Source: Carbonactinospora thermoautotrophica (GTDB lineage: Bacteria > Actinomycetota > Actinomycetes > Streptomycetales > Carbonactinosporaceae). From it: a DNA stretch of 64,000 nt. The stretch lies in the NCBI RefSeq assembly GCF_001543895.1, contig NZ_JYIJ01000018.1:248001-312000 (forward strand). Reading direction: 5' to 3'. The position numbers and the translations under genes were made by a program. Positions 27,572 to 37,160 of the stretch are shown here, piece by piece. Under the pieces are notes generated by a model. The model saw nothing but the letters and a program-made list of their open reading frames with translations. It was not told where the DNA came from and did no database searches. Each line of letters starts with the position of its first letter. Positions within the stretch are counted from its first letter, which is position 1.

Positions 27572-29056
27572 CTACTTCGGCCTGGCGAGGAAGTCGCGCA
27601 GTTCGCGGGCGGCGGGGCGGTTGCGGTGTTTTTCGGGCAGGAGCAGCAGGACCTCCCGCGCCCGGTTGAGCACCAGCGGGGTGCGGTACTCGGGCGACAG
27701 GTCGAGCAGGGTGCGCAGCGCGGCGGCGCAGCCGGCGTCGAGGTCGCCGTCGTGAATGAGGCACTTGGCCTGGTCGAGCTTGGTACGGATCCAGGTGCTG
27801 GAGTTGCGCGGGTAGTGGCGCAGCACTTCGGGCATGGCGGCTCGCGCCTCATGAGTATGGCTGAGCTGGGTCATCACGTTGCTGATACGACCGTGCAGCC
27901 TGTGTTCCGGGTAGCCCCACAGCCGGGAGCGTTGCAGGTGCGCGGGCACCTGTTCCAGGGTGTCCTTGGCCCGGTCCAGAGCTGCGCGGGCGGCGGCCTC
28001 GTTGCCCAGGCAGGCGTGGGCGCGCGCTTCCAGGCCGCAGGCGAACACCAGGCCCGGTGTGGGGTTGCGGGCAAAAGCTTGGGCCTCCTGGGCGTGCCGC
28101 AGCGCGTAGGTGTGGTCGCCTTGCCGTGAGGCTTGCGCGGCCTGGCCGGCGCGTACCCAGGTGGCGAGGGGACGGTCGCCTGCCTCGTCGGCGGCCATCC
28201 GGGCGGTGGCGAGCCAGGCCGCCGCTTCCCGGTGCTGGCCGAGAAAGCTCAGCGTGTCGACGGTGAGGTCGGCGAGGTGGGCAGCGACGCGCCACAGGCG
28301 GCGCTGGGTCATGACCGGGAGGCGGTGGCCGAGCCAGCGGGTCACTTCGTCGAAGTCGGTGAGCAGCGCGCCCAGGCGGGGGATCGGGGCCAGCTCGTAG
28401 AAGCGCCGCTCGTACTCCGGGATCAGCGATTCCAGCCGGTCGAGGATGTCGGCGGGGATGCCGTTGCCGCTGGTGGTGTCGTGCAGGCGTTGCCTGGTCT
28501 GTTCGATCGCCACCAGGTGGCTCGGCGTGAGTACGAGTCCGGTGGTGACGGCGAGTTGGTGGAGCAGTTCGCGGCGGCGCATGTCGTCGGAGCCTCCGAT
28601 GCCGATCGACAACAGGCTGTGGCTCTTACGGTGACCGCCGTGGTCGGGTTTGTCGAGGGGGAACTGGGGTGGAAAAGGGGTGGCCGGCTGGGTGTTCTCG
28701 GGTTCCTCGCCGGGTGGGATCTCGCTGTAGTCGCCGCCGAAGCCGAGCCAGTCCGGGCGGGCCCGGTACAGCCGGCAGAAGGGGTCGATCATCCACACCG
28801 GCACTGGGGTGCGGCCCAGCTCGTACCTGCTCAGGTCGCCCTTGCGCAGCTTGGGTTGGCGCAGGCCGGCCTCGGCGCAGATCTCGATGAGCCGTTGGGC
28901 GGCCTCCTCCAGCGGCATGCCGTGGGCGAGTCGCCAGGCCCGCAGTGGCGGCACCTGGCAGCAGGCGACGATCTGGGCGGCGATGTGGACCAGCGGCCAG
29001 CCTTCCTGTTCGGCGCGTTCGCGGATGCGGGCGGCGCATGCCCTGCCGTGGGTCAT
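27572..29056 (-). CDS. Helix-turn-helix transcriptional regulator with TPR-like C-terminal repeats
   Basis: 494 aa. Residues about 35-105 are an XRE-like HTH (PLRAWRLAHGMPLEEAAQRL ... LSRYELGRTPVPVWMIDPF). A hydrophilic linker follows, and from about residue 210 a run of 34-40-residue helical repeats of TPR type (AAWLATARMAADEAGDRPLA, AARAALDRAKDTLEQVPAHL). Streptomyces has many such regulators of development and secondary metabolism. The ATG at 29056 has GGGGGTG upstream. A perfect tandem 10-mer lies about 20 bp upstream and may be its own operator. The gene marks the right edge of the defence island; its targets are unknown. Confidence 0.82.
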   Translation of the reverse strand: MTHGRACAARIRERAEQEGWPLVHIAAQIVACCQVPPLRAWRLAHGMPLEEAAQRLIEICAEAGLRQPKLRKGDLSRYELGRTPVPVWMIDPFCRLYRARPDWLGFGGDYSEIPPGEEPENTQPATPFPPQFPLDKPDHGGHRKSHSLLSIGIGGSDDMRRRELLHQLAVTTGLVLTPSHLVAIEQTRQRLHDTTSGNGIPADILDRLESLIPEYERRFYELAPIPRLGALLTDFDEVTRWLGHRLPVMTQRRLWRVAAHLADLTVDTLSFLGQHREAAAWLATARMAADEAGDRPLATWVRAGQAAQASRQGDHTYALRHAQEAQAFARNPTPGLVFACGLEARAHACLGNEAAARAALDRAKDTLEQVPAHLQRSRLWGYPEHRLHGRISNVMTQLSHTHEARAAMPEVLRHYPRNSSTWIRTKLDQAKCLIHDGDLDAGCAAALRTLLDLSPEYRTPLVLNRAREVLLLLPEKHRNRPAARELRDFLARPK

Positions 29057-29073
29057 GTGGTAACACCCCCGGT

Positions 29074-29093
29074 ACGTGAATTGACGTGAATTG
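29074..29093. promoter_or_regulatory. Perfect tandem 10-bp repeat upstream of the HTH/TPR regulator
   Basis: ACGTGAATTG occurs twice head to tail, exactly one helical turn apart, 18 bp before the regulator's start. On the minus strand it lies where an operator for autoregulation would be expected. Function inferred. Confidence 0.35.
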
Positions 29094-29214
29094 GATCGCG
29101 ACCGAACGGTAATGCCCGGAACACCCCGGTGGGGGCCGTTTCAGGGAATCGGTGACGAAGGTCGCTCCGGGGCCAACCTTGGGTTGCCCCTGCCCCGACG
29201 CCGTGCGCGCCGGG

Positions 29215-29784
29215 CGTTCCCCGAACTCACTCGTGGAGCTGCCGCTCCTGAGCCTCGGCGTAGCTGCGCTCCTGCTCGACCTGCTGCTGCGAGGCATTCA
29301 GCAGCTCACTCTCCTGGACGGTGCACTGCCCGGGCTGCGGCTGGTACTGGCTGGCGTGGATCTTGGGCAGTTCCGCCTGGCTTTCCACGAACGGCACCCG
29401 GTTGTCCGCGTCGGTCTGGCGGTACCGGTGGGTCACCCGGGCGGTGTTGCCGCGCAGGTTCTGGATTTGGGCGACCGTGTCGTTGAGCAGCAGGTGCAGC
29501 CGGTTCGACATGGTCCGGTACGCGCCCGCCAGCAGCGGGGAGGCCGCCAGCTCCCCGAGCTTGCCGTCGTCCAGCCGGCTGCCGTGCACCGCCTGCTGCG
29601 CGGCGCGGTCGAAGCCGTCGACGATCCCGGCCAGCTTGGCAGCGAACCGCTGCAGGGTGTCCACATCGGCGTGGGAGGAGTCAGCCACCGAACCCCCCGT
29701 CAAGCCGTCCGTATCCACCAGGAACGGTACCGGCGAGGGGTGACCACGGCAACGGCGCAACCCCTGACCACGGGCCTTTTCGGC
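29215..29784 (-). repeat. Duplicated EspC-like gene with its upstream region, copy 1
   Basis: About 570 bp that aligns with 33038-33604 across the coding region and roughly 95 bp of upstream DNA. A block of 90 consecutive identical bases occurs at 29274-29363 (matching 33093-33182), while the flanks have about one difference per ten bases. This points to duplication followed by local gene conversion. Confidence 0.8.
29227..29688 (-). CDS. WXG100/EspC-like type VII secretion-associated protein, copy 1
   Basis: 153 aa, all-helical. The start is set by alignment with its paralogue at 33046-33507: both begin GTG GCT GAC/GAT TCC after a GGGGGG ribosome-binding site, although the frame is open to 29865. 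Residues 8-100 (VDTLQRFAAKLAGIVDGFDRAAQQ ... AYRTMSNRLHLLLNDTVAQI) have the EspC/WXG100-type helix pair; the tail is Gln/Glu-rich coiled coil. No WXG motif is evident. The final gene of the minus-strand mycosin cluster, it shares a 90-base identical block with copy 2. It is probably a secreted partner or substrate. Confidence 0.65.
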   Translation of the reverse strand: MADSSHADVDTLQRFAAKLAGIVDGFDRAAQQAVHGSRLDDGKLGELAASPLLAGAYRTMSNRLHLLLNDTVAQIQNLRGNTARVTHRYRQTDADNRVPFVESQAELPKIHASQYQPQPGQCTVQESELLNASQQQVEQERSYAEAQERQLHE

Positions 29785-29845
29785 GCATCGGCACGTCGGC
29801 CCTGATGGGTGTGCGTGCCGTGTCGGGGGCACGCACACCCATGCC

Positions 29846-30309
29846 TTACCGGGCGGTGTTGTCACCCGGCCCGCAGGCGATGCCGTCGCGGTTGGTGTCG
29901 AGCCGGTGCCGGTCGCGGCCGTGCACGGGCAGTGGGTCGAAGCCGTGCGCGCGCAGCCAGGCGCAGCGGTCCGCGACGCCGGTCGGGAACCGCCACGGCA
30001 CGCATTGCCCGGGCTCGCCGTAGGCGCGGTCGCAGCCGTCGTACCCCGGCGGCAGCGACACCCGGGTCCGTTTCGGGGCGGGGTGCTTGCGCTGGCCGGT
30101 CAGCCGCTGGGCGAACGGCTGGATGTGCGGGGCCGCCGTGGGTTTCACGGACGGCGGGGCCGGCTTGGGCGCGCGGCGGCCTGGTCGATCGCCAGCCCGG
30201 TGCCCAGCGCCGCGGCGAGGCCGGCGTCGACACGTCGAACCAACTTTTTTCGCGGGGCCGCCCAGTGCTTGAAACGCCAAGCCGCCGCAGGGGTAAGGCC
30301 CACCGCCAT
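29846..30309 (-). pseudogene. Excalibur-type calcium-binding secreted protein, apparent frameshift after the signal peptide
   Basis: The ATG at 30307-30309 opens MAVGLTPAAAWRF, then a basic stretch and a hydrophobic segment AGLAAALGTGLAIDQAAA, a credible signal anchor, but this frame ends at about 30145. One frame over, the text continues sensibly as APKPAPPSVKPTAAP (linker) and ends with LDTNRDGIACGPGD at 29846, the DxDxDGxxC Excalibur motif. The switch lies near 30165-30180. A one-base indel thus separates signal peptide and domain; a sequencing error in this GC-rich run is an alternative. The gene follows mycP in the same direction. Confidence 0.5.
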
Positions 30310-30455
30310 GAGGCGTCTCAGCCGACGGTCCCCACACGGACACCGCGTCCGCTCATCGGCATGAGCGGACGGCACCCCGGCCGACCTGGCCAGCACCCCC
30401 ACCTCGGGGGTCTGGTCTTACTTCCGGTGGGTGCGTGGCCCACGGGCGGGGGTTC

Positions 30456-31742
30456 TCAGTGTTGGGGTGGTTGCCAGCCGGGCGGCGGGGGTGGGCCGGG
30501 CTGTGGCCACGGCCCGGGGGGTGTGCCGGCTTGCTGGTACTGCGGGCCGGGGGGTGGCCCGTATGGTCCGGGTGGCCCGGGTGGTGGTGGCCAGCCGCCC
30601 CCGCCCGGCGGCTGGTTGCGGTTCCCGCCGCGTCGGGCCAGGAGCACCGCGACCAGCACGACCGCCCCGACGGCGAGCAGGCCGCCCAGCGCCCACACCA
30701 GCACCCCGGGGCCGCCCTCACCGGAGTCGCTGGCCTGCGGCTGCTGGGTGGGCTGGGCGGCGGTCAACTCGGGGGCGAGGGGGTTCTTGTCCCGGGGCCA
30801 CTCGCCCACGTCCTCGGTCAGCGCGCGGACTGGGTTGATCATGCCGTAGCCGCAGTAGTCGTCCCTGCCCGGCGGCCCGCAGTCGTCGGCGGTGGTGATC
30901 AGCCGGTGGATCACCTGGTTCGCCGACAACTCCGGGTACTTCGCCCGGATCAACGCCACCGTCGCCGACACGTACGCGGCTGCGGTGCTCGTGCCGTTAA
31001 CCGTGTCGTAGCCTCCACCCGGCTTGGCGACCTTGATGTCAACACCGGGAGCAGCCACGGTGAGCCAAGGGCCATGGCCGGACTTCTGCCACGGACGCCC
31101 CTCCCGGTCAACTGCGGAGACGGCGATCACACCCGGATACGCTGCCGGATAAAAGGGCCGATTCGACCCAGTGTTTCCCGCACCCGCGACGACTACCACG
31201 TCGTTGCGCAGAGCTTCCTCGATCGCGGTCTTCTCCGGGTTGTCCTTCGCAAGCTCAGGATCCAGGGGACTGCCAAACGACAAGTTGAGGACCTTGATCT
31301 GCTGCGCGACAGCACTCTTTACGGCTTCCGCAACAGCGCTCGCGATCGGACTCCTCCCCCTCATAACGGTCAAGGGGAGGATCTTTGCTCCGTAAGCGAA
31401 GCCCTGCATATGCTGAGGTCCCCTGCCTTGACCAGCGATGATGCTGGCCATCGCGGTCCCGTGTCCCTCGAGGTCGGTGTCGGTCTTACCGTCGCCTGAG
31501 CCGGACACGAAGTCACGGCCAGATAGGACAGCGCTCTTCAAGTCGGGGTGGCTGGCGTCGACGCCGGAGTCCAGAAGACCGACGGTGACGCCCTGGCCCT
31601 GGGTGTGTTTCCAGGCCTCTTGCGCGTGTAGTTTCTGCAACGCCCACTGGTTGCCGACGCCAGCGGCAGCCGGTGTAGGGATGGCCAGCAGCAGCGTCCC
31701 GGAGGCGGTGAGCAGGCTCGCGGCCCGCAGCAGTCTTCGCAC
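30456..31742 (-). CDS. mycP: Mycosin, membrane-anchored subtilisin-like protease of type VII secretion
   Basis: 428 aa. Signal peptide to about residue 26 (AIPTPAAAG). Catalytic triad Asp58 (LLDSGVD), His94 (EGHGTAMAS) and Ser252 (NGTSTAAAYVS), with the oxyanion Asn190 (GAGNTGS). A Pro/Gln linker leads to one transmembrane helix (about 345-368, VLVWALGGLLAVGAVVLVAVL) and a cytoplasmic Pro/Gly-rich tail. This is the MycP layout. Mycosins process or stabilise ESX machinery outside the membrane. The GTG start (31742) has GGAG upstream and is 24 bp after the PPE-like gene, so they share an operon. No EccB/C/D/E genes are in the window; the machine must be elsewhere. Confidence 0.9.
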   Translation of the reverse strand: MRRLLRAASLLTASGTLLLAIPTPAAAGVGNQWALQKLHAQEAWKHTQGQGVTVGLLDSGVDASHPDLKSAVLSGRDFVSGSGDGKTDTDLEGHGTAMASIIAGQGRGPQHMQGFAYGAKILPLTVMRGRSPIASAVAEAVKSAVAQQIKVLNLSFGSPLDPELAKDNPEKTAIEEALRNDVVVVAGAGNTGSNRPFYPAAYPGVIAVSAVDREGRPWQKSGHGPWLTVAAPGVDIKVAKPGGGYDTVNGTSTAAAYVSATVALIRAKYPELSANQVIHRLITTADDCGPPGRDDYCGYGMINPVRALTEDVGEWPRDKNPLAPELTAAQPTQQPQASDSGEGGPGVLVWALGGLLAVGAVVLVAVLLARRGGNRNQPPGGGGWPPPPGPPGPYGPPPGPQYQQAGTPPGPWPQPGPPPPPGWQPPQH

Positions 31743-31766
31743 TCGTCGGCTCCGTTTCGTCCCGGC

Positions 31767-33029
31767 CTATTCGATGACCGGGGGCACGGTCGGCTTGTTG
31801 ACCGCCCAGGTCTCCTCGTCCTCCACCAGGTACGCCGGGCGGCGGCCGCGCTCGCGTTCCTGCTCACCCCCCGCGCCACCGTGCGCCCCGGGCACGCCCA
31901 TCATGCCCATCGGCCCACCAGCCCCGGTTGACCGGCCACCGCCCGCACCGGCCCCGGTCGGGCGACCCCCGGAGATCCCCGACCCGGGTACGGCACCGCC
32001 ACCGCTGCCCGGCACCCGGCCAGCCCCGCCCGCGCCACCGGGCACCACACCCCCGCCGCCGACCCGGCCGCCGCCGACCCCGGAGCCGCGACCGGCCCCA
32101 CCACCGCTCACCGGCGGCAGCACCCCGACCGGCGGGACGACCCCACCCGACACACCCGACCCCGGCGCAGTCGGCTGCCCGCCGCCCGGCGACTGGCCCG
32201 GCAACCCCTGCGGCGGGGTGACGCCTTCCAGCTCACTGCCCAACGGACCCCCGCCCGGGACCACGCCGCCGCCCGCCGGCACCCGCCCGCTCAGGCCACC
32301 ATCACCGGCCCCGCCATACTCGTGGAGGCTCCCGCCGCCGTGCCCGGCGACGCCCCCACCGCCGCCCGGGCCGGAGGCACCGGGGTAGCCGCTCCCCGGA
32401 TGGCCTGACACGCTCCCCCGCGACCCGCCGCCACCTGGGTCCTTCCAGTCCTCCACGTCAGGACCATCCTCGTCAGTAACTGCTGAGGCCTGCGGATCCA
32501 GGGTTTGCGCCGCTTCCCGGTAGGCGGCGTCGGCTGCGGTGATGAGGCGGATGGCCTCTTGGCGGTCGCGTTCCATCTGTCGCAGCTCGCGTTCGCCGAT
32601 CACGTGCCCGACGATCCCGCCGATGACGTTCACGCCGGGGGCAGGCGGTAGAGCCGCGCCTGCCCCGTGCTTGAGCGCCTTGGCCGCCGCGACCTTCCAC
32701 TCCGGTGGCGGGGGCGGCATCCGCTTGGCCTCGGCGAGGGCGTCCCCGGCGGAGGACAGCGCTTTGCCGGCGGTCTCTGCTTTGTTGGCGAGTGTGGTCG
32801 TGGACTTGATGATGTGGTCCACGGCCTGGCCGAACTGGTCGGCCGCCTGGCCCTGCCACGCGCCGGAGGCTTGCAGGGCGCGCACCTCGGCCTGCAGCAC
32901 GCCGATCTGCTCGCGCAGGTCGGCGGCGACCCGCTGCCAGTGGTCGCCCGCCCCGTGCAACGCGCCCGGGTCGGCGTTCTCGACCAGCTTCCAGAGCTGG
33001 TCGTGGTCCATCGACTCGTACTTCGGCAT
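31767..33029 (-). CDS. PPE/WXG100-like type VII secretion protein with Gly-rich tail
   Basis: 420 aa. Residues 1-110 form a WXG100-type helical hairpin (MDHDQLWKLVENADPG ... ALQASGAWQGQAADQF, with a WxG-like W-Q-G), and a second helical part runs to about 190. About 190-395 is Gly/Pro-rich and disordered, with short GGG-V and PGSG repeats. The end is ordered again: RPAYLVEDEETWAVNKP. This architecture is widespread in Streptomyces and relatives beside mycosins. The ATG at 33029 is preceded by GGGGGGTGCAGG. It follows the EspC-like gene by 16 bp and precedes mycP by 24 bp, so the trio is one operon. Probably a secreted substrate. Confidence 0.75.
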   Translation of the reverse strand: MPKYESMDHDQLWKLVENADPGALHGAGDHWQRVAADLREQIGVLQAEVRALQASGAWQGQAADQFGQAVDHIIKSTTTLANKAETAGKALSSAGDALAEAKRMPPPPPEWKVAAAKALKHGAGAALPPAPGVNVIGGIVGHVIGERELRQMERDRQEAIRLITAADAAYREAAQTLDPQASAVTDEDGPDVEDWKDPGGGGSRGSVSGHPGSGYPGASGPGGGGGVAGHGGGSLHEYGGAGDGGLSGRVPAGGGVVPGGGPLGSELEGVTPPQGLPGQSPGGGQPTAPGSGVSGGVVPPVGVLPPVSGGGAGRGSGVGGGRVGGGGVVPGGAGGAGRVPGSGGGAVPGSGISGGRPTGAGAGGGRSTGAGGPMGMMGVPGAHGGAGGEQERERGRRPAYLVEDEETWAVNKPTVPPVIE

Positions 33030-33037
33030 CCTGCACC

Positions 33038-33604
33038 CCCCGAACTCACTGGTGGAGCTGCTGTTCCTGTTTCTCGGCGTAGCGGCGTTCCCGCTCGACC
33101 TGCTGCTGCGAGGCATTCAGCAGCTCACTCTCCTGGACGGTGCACTGCCCGGGCTGCGGCTGGTACTGGCTGGCGTGGATCTCGGGCAGTTCCGCCTGGC
33201 TCTCCACGAACGGCACCCGGTTGTCCGCGTCGGTCTCGCGGTAGCGGTTCACCACCCGGGCGGTGTTGCCGCGCAGGTTCTGGATCTGGGCGACCGTGTC
33301 GTTGAGCAGCAGGTGCAGGCGGATCGACATGGTCCGGTACGCGCCCGCCAGCAGCGGGGAGGCCTCCAGCTCCCCGAGCTTGCCGCCGTCCAGCCCGCCA
33401 CCGTGCACCGCCCGCTGCGCGGTGCGGTCGAACGCGTCGACGATGCCGTGCAGCCTGCCCGCGAACCGCTCCAGCACGTCCACATCGACGCGGAAGGAAT
33501 CAGCCACCGCAACCCCCCGTCAGACCTTCTGTATCCGTGATGAACGGTACCGACGAGAGACGGCTCCCGGCAAAGCGCCACCCCCGACCACGGGCCTTTT
33601 CGGC
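33038..33604 (-). repeat. Duplicated EspC-like gene with its upstream region, copy 2
   Basis: Partner of 29215-29784. The shared upstream motif GACCACGGGCCTTTTCGGC is at 33586-33604 here and 29766-29784 in the other copy, the same distance from the start codon to within a few bases. Confidence 0.8.
33046..33507 (-). CDS. WXG100/EspC-like type VII secretion-associated protein, copy 2
   Basis: 153 aa, the same length as the copy at 29227-29688 and about 80% identical by eye, diverging mostly near the N-terminus (DSFRVDVDVLERF versus DSSHADVDTLQRF) and the tail. Helices at about 8-30 and 55-85 and a Gln/Glu-rich C-terminal coil (LLNASQQQVERERRYAEK). The GTG start is preceded by GGGGGG. First gene of the operon with the PPE-like protein and mycP, hence likely the original copy. 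The upstream sequence (GAACGGTACCG and CCACGGGCCTTTTCGG) is shared with the other copy, so both are probably controlled alike. Confidence 0.65.
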   Translation of the reverse strand: MADSFRVDVDVLERFAGRLHGIVDAFDRTAQRAVHGGGLDGGKLGELEASPLLAGAYRTMSIRLHLLLNDTVAQIQNLRGNTARVVNRYRETDADNRVPFVESQAELPEIHASQYQPQPGQCTVQESELLNASQQQVERERRYAEKQEQQLHQ

Positions 33605-33707
33605 CCGCCCGAGCGAAACGGCCACCCATCGCGAGCGCACCGGTCATGGGAGAGCGGCCGCCGCCTCCTTACCGTGAGGCCAACTGGCCGGGCTCGTGGA
33701 GAAGCTC

Positions 33708-34910
<1,203 letters not shown>

Positions 34911-34931
34911 GACAGCGCCCCTGGAGGGACC

Positions 34932-37085
34932 ATGACCAGCGAGACCAACGCGGCGATTCGCTACCACCGGGACGCCGACGGCGTCGTCACCCTCACCATG
35001 GACATGCCCGGCCAGTCCGCGAACGTCATGAACGCCGAGTACCACGCGGCGATGGGCGCCGTCCTGGCCCGGCTGGAGGCCGAACGCGACACCGTACGCG
35101 GCGTGATCCTCACCTCGGCGAAGAAGACGTTCTTCGCCGGCGGCGACCTGAACCTGCTGGTCGCGGTGGACCCGGGCGGCGCAGCGGAGTTCGCCGCGTT
35201 CATCGACGACATCAAGGCCCAGCTGCGCCGCCTGGAAACCCTCGGCCGGCCCGTGGTCGCCGCGCTGGGCGGCAGCGCGCTGGGCGGCGGCTGGGAGATC
35301 GCGCTCGCCTGCCACCGGCGCGTCTGCCTGGACGACGAGGCCATCCGGCTCGGCCTGCCCGAGGTGACGCTCGGCCTGCTCCCGGGCGCCGGCGGTGTCG
35401 TGCGCACGGTACGGCTGCTGGGCCTGGAGCAGGCGCTGCCGCTGCTCATGGAGGGCAAGCGGCTGCGTCCCCGCCAGGCCCTGGCGGCCGGCCTGGTGCA
35501 CGAGCTGGCGGCCACGCCCGAGGAGCTGCTGGCCCGCGCCCGGGACTGGGTGCTCGCCAACCCAGAGGCCAGGCAGCCCTGGGACACCCCCGGGTACCGG
35601 ATCCCCGGGCCGAAACCCACCGACCCGGCCGCGTACCCCATGCTGGCGGCGGCGCCGGCCGTGCTGTACCAAAAGACCCACGGCACGCTGCCCGCGCCGG
35701 AGAAGATCCTCGCCGCCGCGGTCGAGAGCGCTCTGGTCGACTTCGACACCGCGCAGCGGATCGAGACCCGGTACCTGACCGAGCTGGCCACCGGCCAGGT
35801 CGCCAAGAACATGATCGGGACCTTCTGGTTCCAGATGAACGAGATCAAGGCCGGCGCCTCCCGGCCGGCCGGCTTCGCGCCGTACCGGACCCGCCGGGTC
35901 GGCGTGCTCGGCGCCGGCATGATGGGTGCCGGCATCGCCCAGGTGAGCGCGGCCGCCGGCCTGGAGGTGGTGCTCAAGGACGTCTCCGCGGAGGCGGCCG
36001 CCGCGGGCAAGCAGCGGATCGCCGCCCTGCTGGGCGAGCAGGTCGCCGCCGGGCGGATGACGCCGCAGCAGCGCGACCAGGTCCTGGACCGGATCACCCC
36101 CACCGCGAGCGACGCCGACCTGGCCGGCTGCGACCTGGTCATCGAGGCGGTCTTCGAGGACCGGGCGCTCAAGGAGAAGGTGCTGGCCGCGGCCGAGGCC
36201 GCCGCCCCGCCGGACGCGGTGATCTCCTCCAACACCTCCACGCTGCCCATCACCGGGCTGGCCGGGGCGGTGCCGGAGCCGGCGCGGTTCATCGGGCTGC
36301 ACTTCTTCTCCCCGGTGCACAAGATGCCGCTGGTCGAGATCATCCGCGGCGCGCGCACCGGCGACGCCACCCTGGCCCGGGCGTTCGACTACGTGCGCCA
36401 GATCGGCAAGACGCCGATCGTGGTCAACGACGGCCGGGGCTTTTTCACCTCGCGCGTGTTCGGCGCGTACGCGACCGAGGGCATCGCGATGCTCGCCGAG
36501 GGCGTGCACCCGGCGCTGATCGAGAACGAGGCGCGCAAGGCCGGCATGCCGGTGGGCCCGCTCGCGGTCTCCGACGAGGTGACGCTGAGCCTGATGTGGA
36601 AGATCGGCCAGCAGACGGTCGCCGACCTGGCCGCGGAGGGCCGGAGCGTGCCCGACCACCCGGCGTACGCGGTGATCGACCTGATGGTCAACGAGCTGGG
36701 CCGCACCGGCCGCGCGGGCGGCGCGGGCTTCTACGAGTACCCCGAGCACGGGCGCAAGTACCTGTGGCCGGAGCTGCTGACCTGGTTCGGCGCGGACGCC
36801 GACGTCCCCCCTGCGGACGTGCGCGACCGCCTGCTGTTCGTCCAGGCGCTGGAGACGGTCCGCTGCGTGGCGGAGGGCGTGCTCACCGCCACCCGCGACG
36901 CCAACGTCGGCAGCGTCCTCGGCCTGGGCTTCGCCCCCTGGACCGGCGGTGTGCTGCAGTTCGTCAACCAGTACGGGCTCGCCGAGTTCGTCGCCCGGGC
37001 GGAGTACCTGGCCAAGCGGTACGGCGACCGCTTCACCCCGCCCGCCCTGCTGCGGGAGAAGGCCGCCCGCGGCGAGCGGTTCTGA
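34932..37085 (+). CDS. Fused enoyl-CoA hydratase / 3-hydroxyacyl-CoA dehydrogenase (FadB-type)
   Basis: 717 aa. Residues 1-290 are the crotonase half: an oxyanion region FFAGGDLNLL, Glu in GGGWEIALACHRRV and Glu in LGLPEVTLGLLPGAGG. From about 316 the Rossmann half starts with VGVLGAGMMGAGIAQVSAAAG, and the catalytic His lies in IGLHFFSPVHKMPLVEII. Two C-terminal 3HCDH domains follow (RGFFTSRVFGAYATEG, GRAGGAGFYEYPEHGRKY). Converts enoyl-CoA to 3-ketoacyl-CoA with NAD, feeding the thiolase just upstream. The ATG has GGAGG seven bases before it. Intact. A long inverted repeat follows the stop codon. Confidence 0.95.
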   Translation: MTSETNAAIRYHRDADGVVTLTMDMPGQSANVMNAEYHAAMGAVLARLEAERDTVRGVILTSAKKTFFAGGDLNLLVAVDPGGAAEFAAFIDDIKAQLRRLETLGRPVVAALGGSALGGGWEIALACHRRVCLDDEAIRLGLPEVTLGLLPGAGGVVRTVRLLGLEQALPLLMEGKRLRPRQALAAGLVHELAATPEELLARARDWVLANPEARQPWDTPGYRIPGPKPTDPAAYPMLAAAPAVLYQKTHGTLPAPEKILAAAVESALVDFDTAQRIETRYLTELATGQVAKNMIGTFWFQMNEIKAGASRPAGFAPYRTRRVGVLGAGMMGAGIAQVSAAAGLEVVLKDVSAEAAAAGKQRIAALLGEQVAAGRMTPQQRDQVLDRITPTASDADLAGCDLVIEAVFEDRALKEKVLAAAEAAAPPDAVISSNTSTLPITGLAGAVPEPARFIGLHFFSPVHKMPLVEIIRGARTGDATLARAFDYVRQIGKTPIVVNDGRGFFTSRVFGAYATEGIAMLAEGVHPALIENEARKAGMPVGPLAVSDEVTLSLMWKIGQQTVADLAAEGRSVPDHPAYAVIDLMVNELGRTGRAGGAGFYEYPEHGRKYLWPELLTWFGADADVPPADVRDRLLFVQALETVRCVAEGVLTATRDANVGSVLGLGFAPWTGGVLQFVNQYGLAEFVARAEYLAKRYGDRFTPPALLREKAARGERF

Positions 37086-37103
37086 ACCGCGCCCACCAGC
37101 TCC

Positions 37104-37157
37104 GCGTCGAGTGTGCGTGTCGTCACATACGTGTGTGACGACACGCACACTCGACGC
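37104..37157. terminator. 54-bp near-perfect inverted repeat between convergent genes, copy 1 of a shared element
   Basis: Arms 37104-37127 and 37134-37157 are perfectly complementary (24 bp), and the six central bases nearly pair too. It fills the 75-bp gap between the convergent fadB-type and araC-type genes, so it can terminate both. There is no T-tract, as is usual in actinomycetes. The arm sequence recurs at 54495-54548 behind the RNase P RNA. Confidence 0.8.
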
Positions 37158-37160
37158 AAG

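Noticed and set aside
37104-37157. A regulatory operator for the AraC gene
   Set aside because: It is downstream of both convergent genes, not in a promoter, and recurs behind rnpB, so a terminator role fits better.
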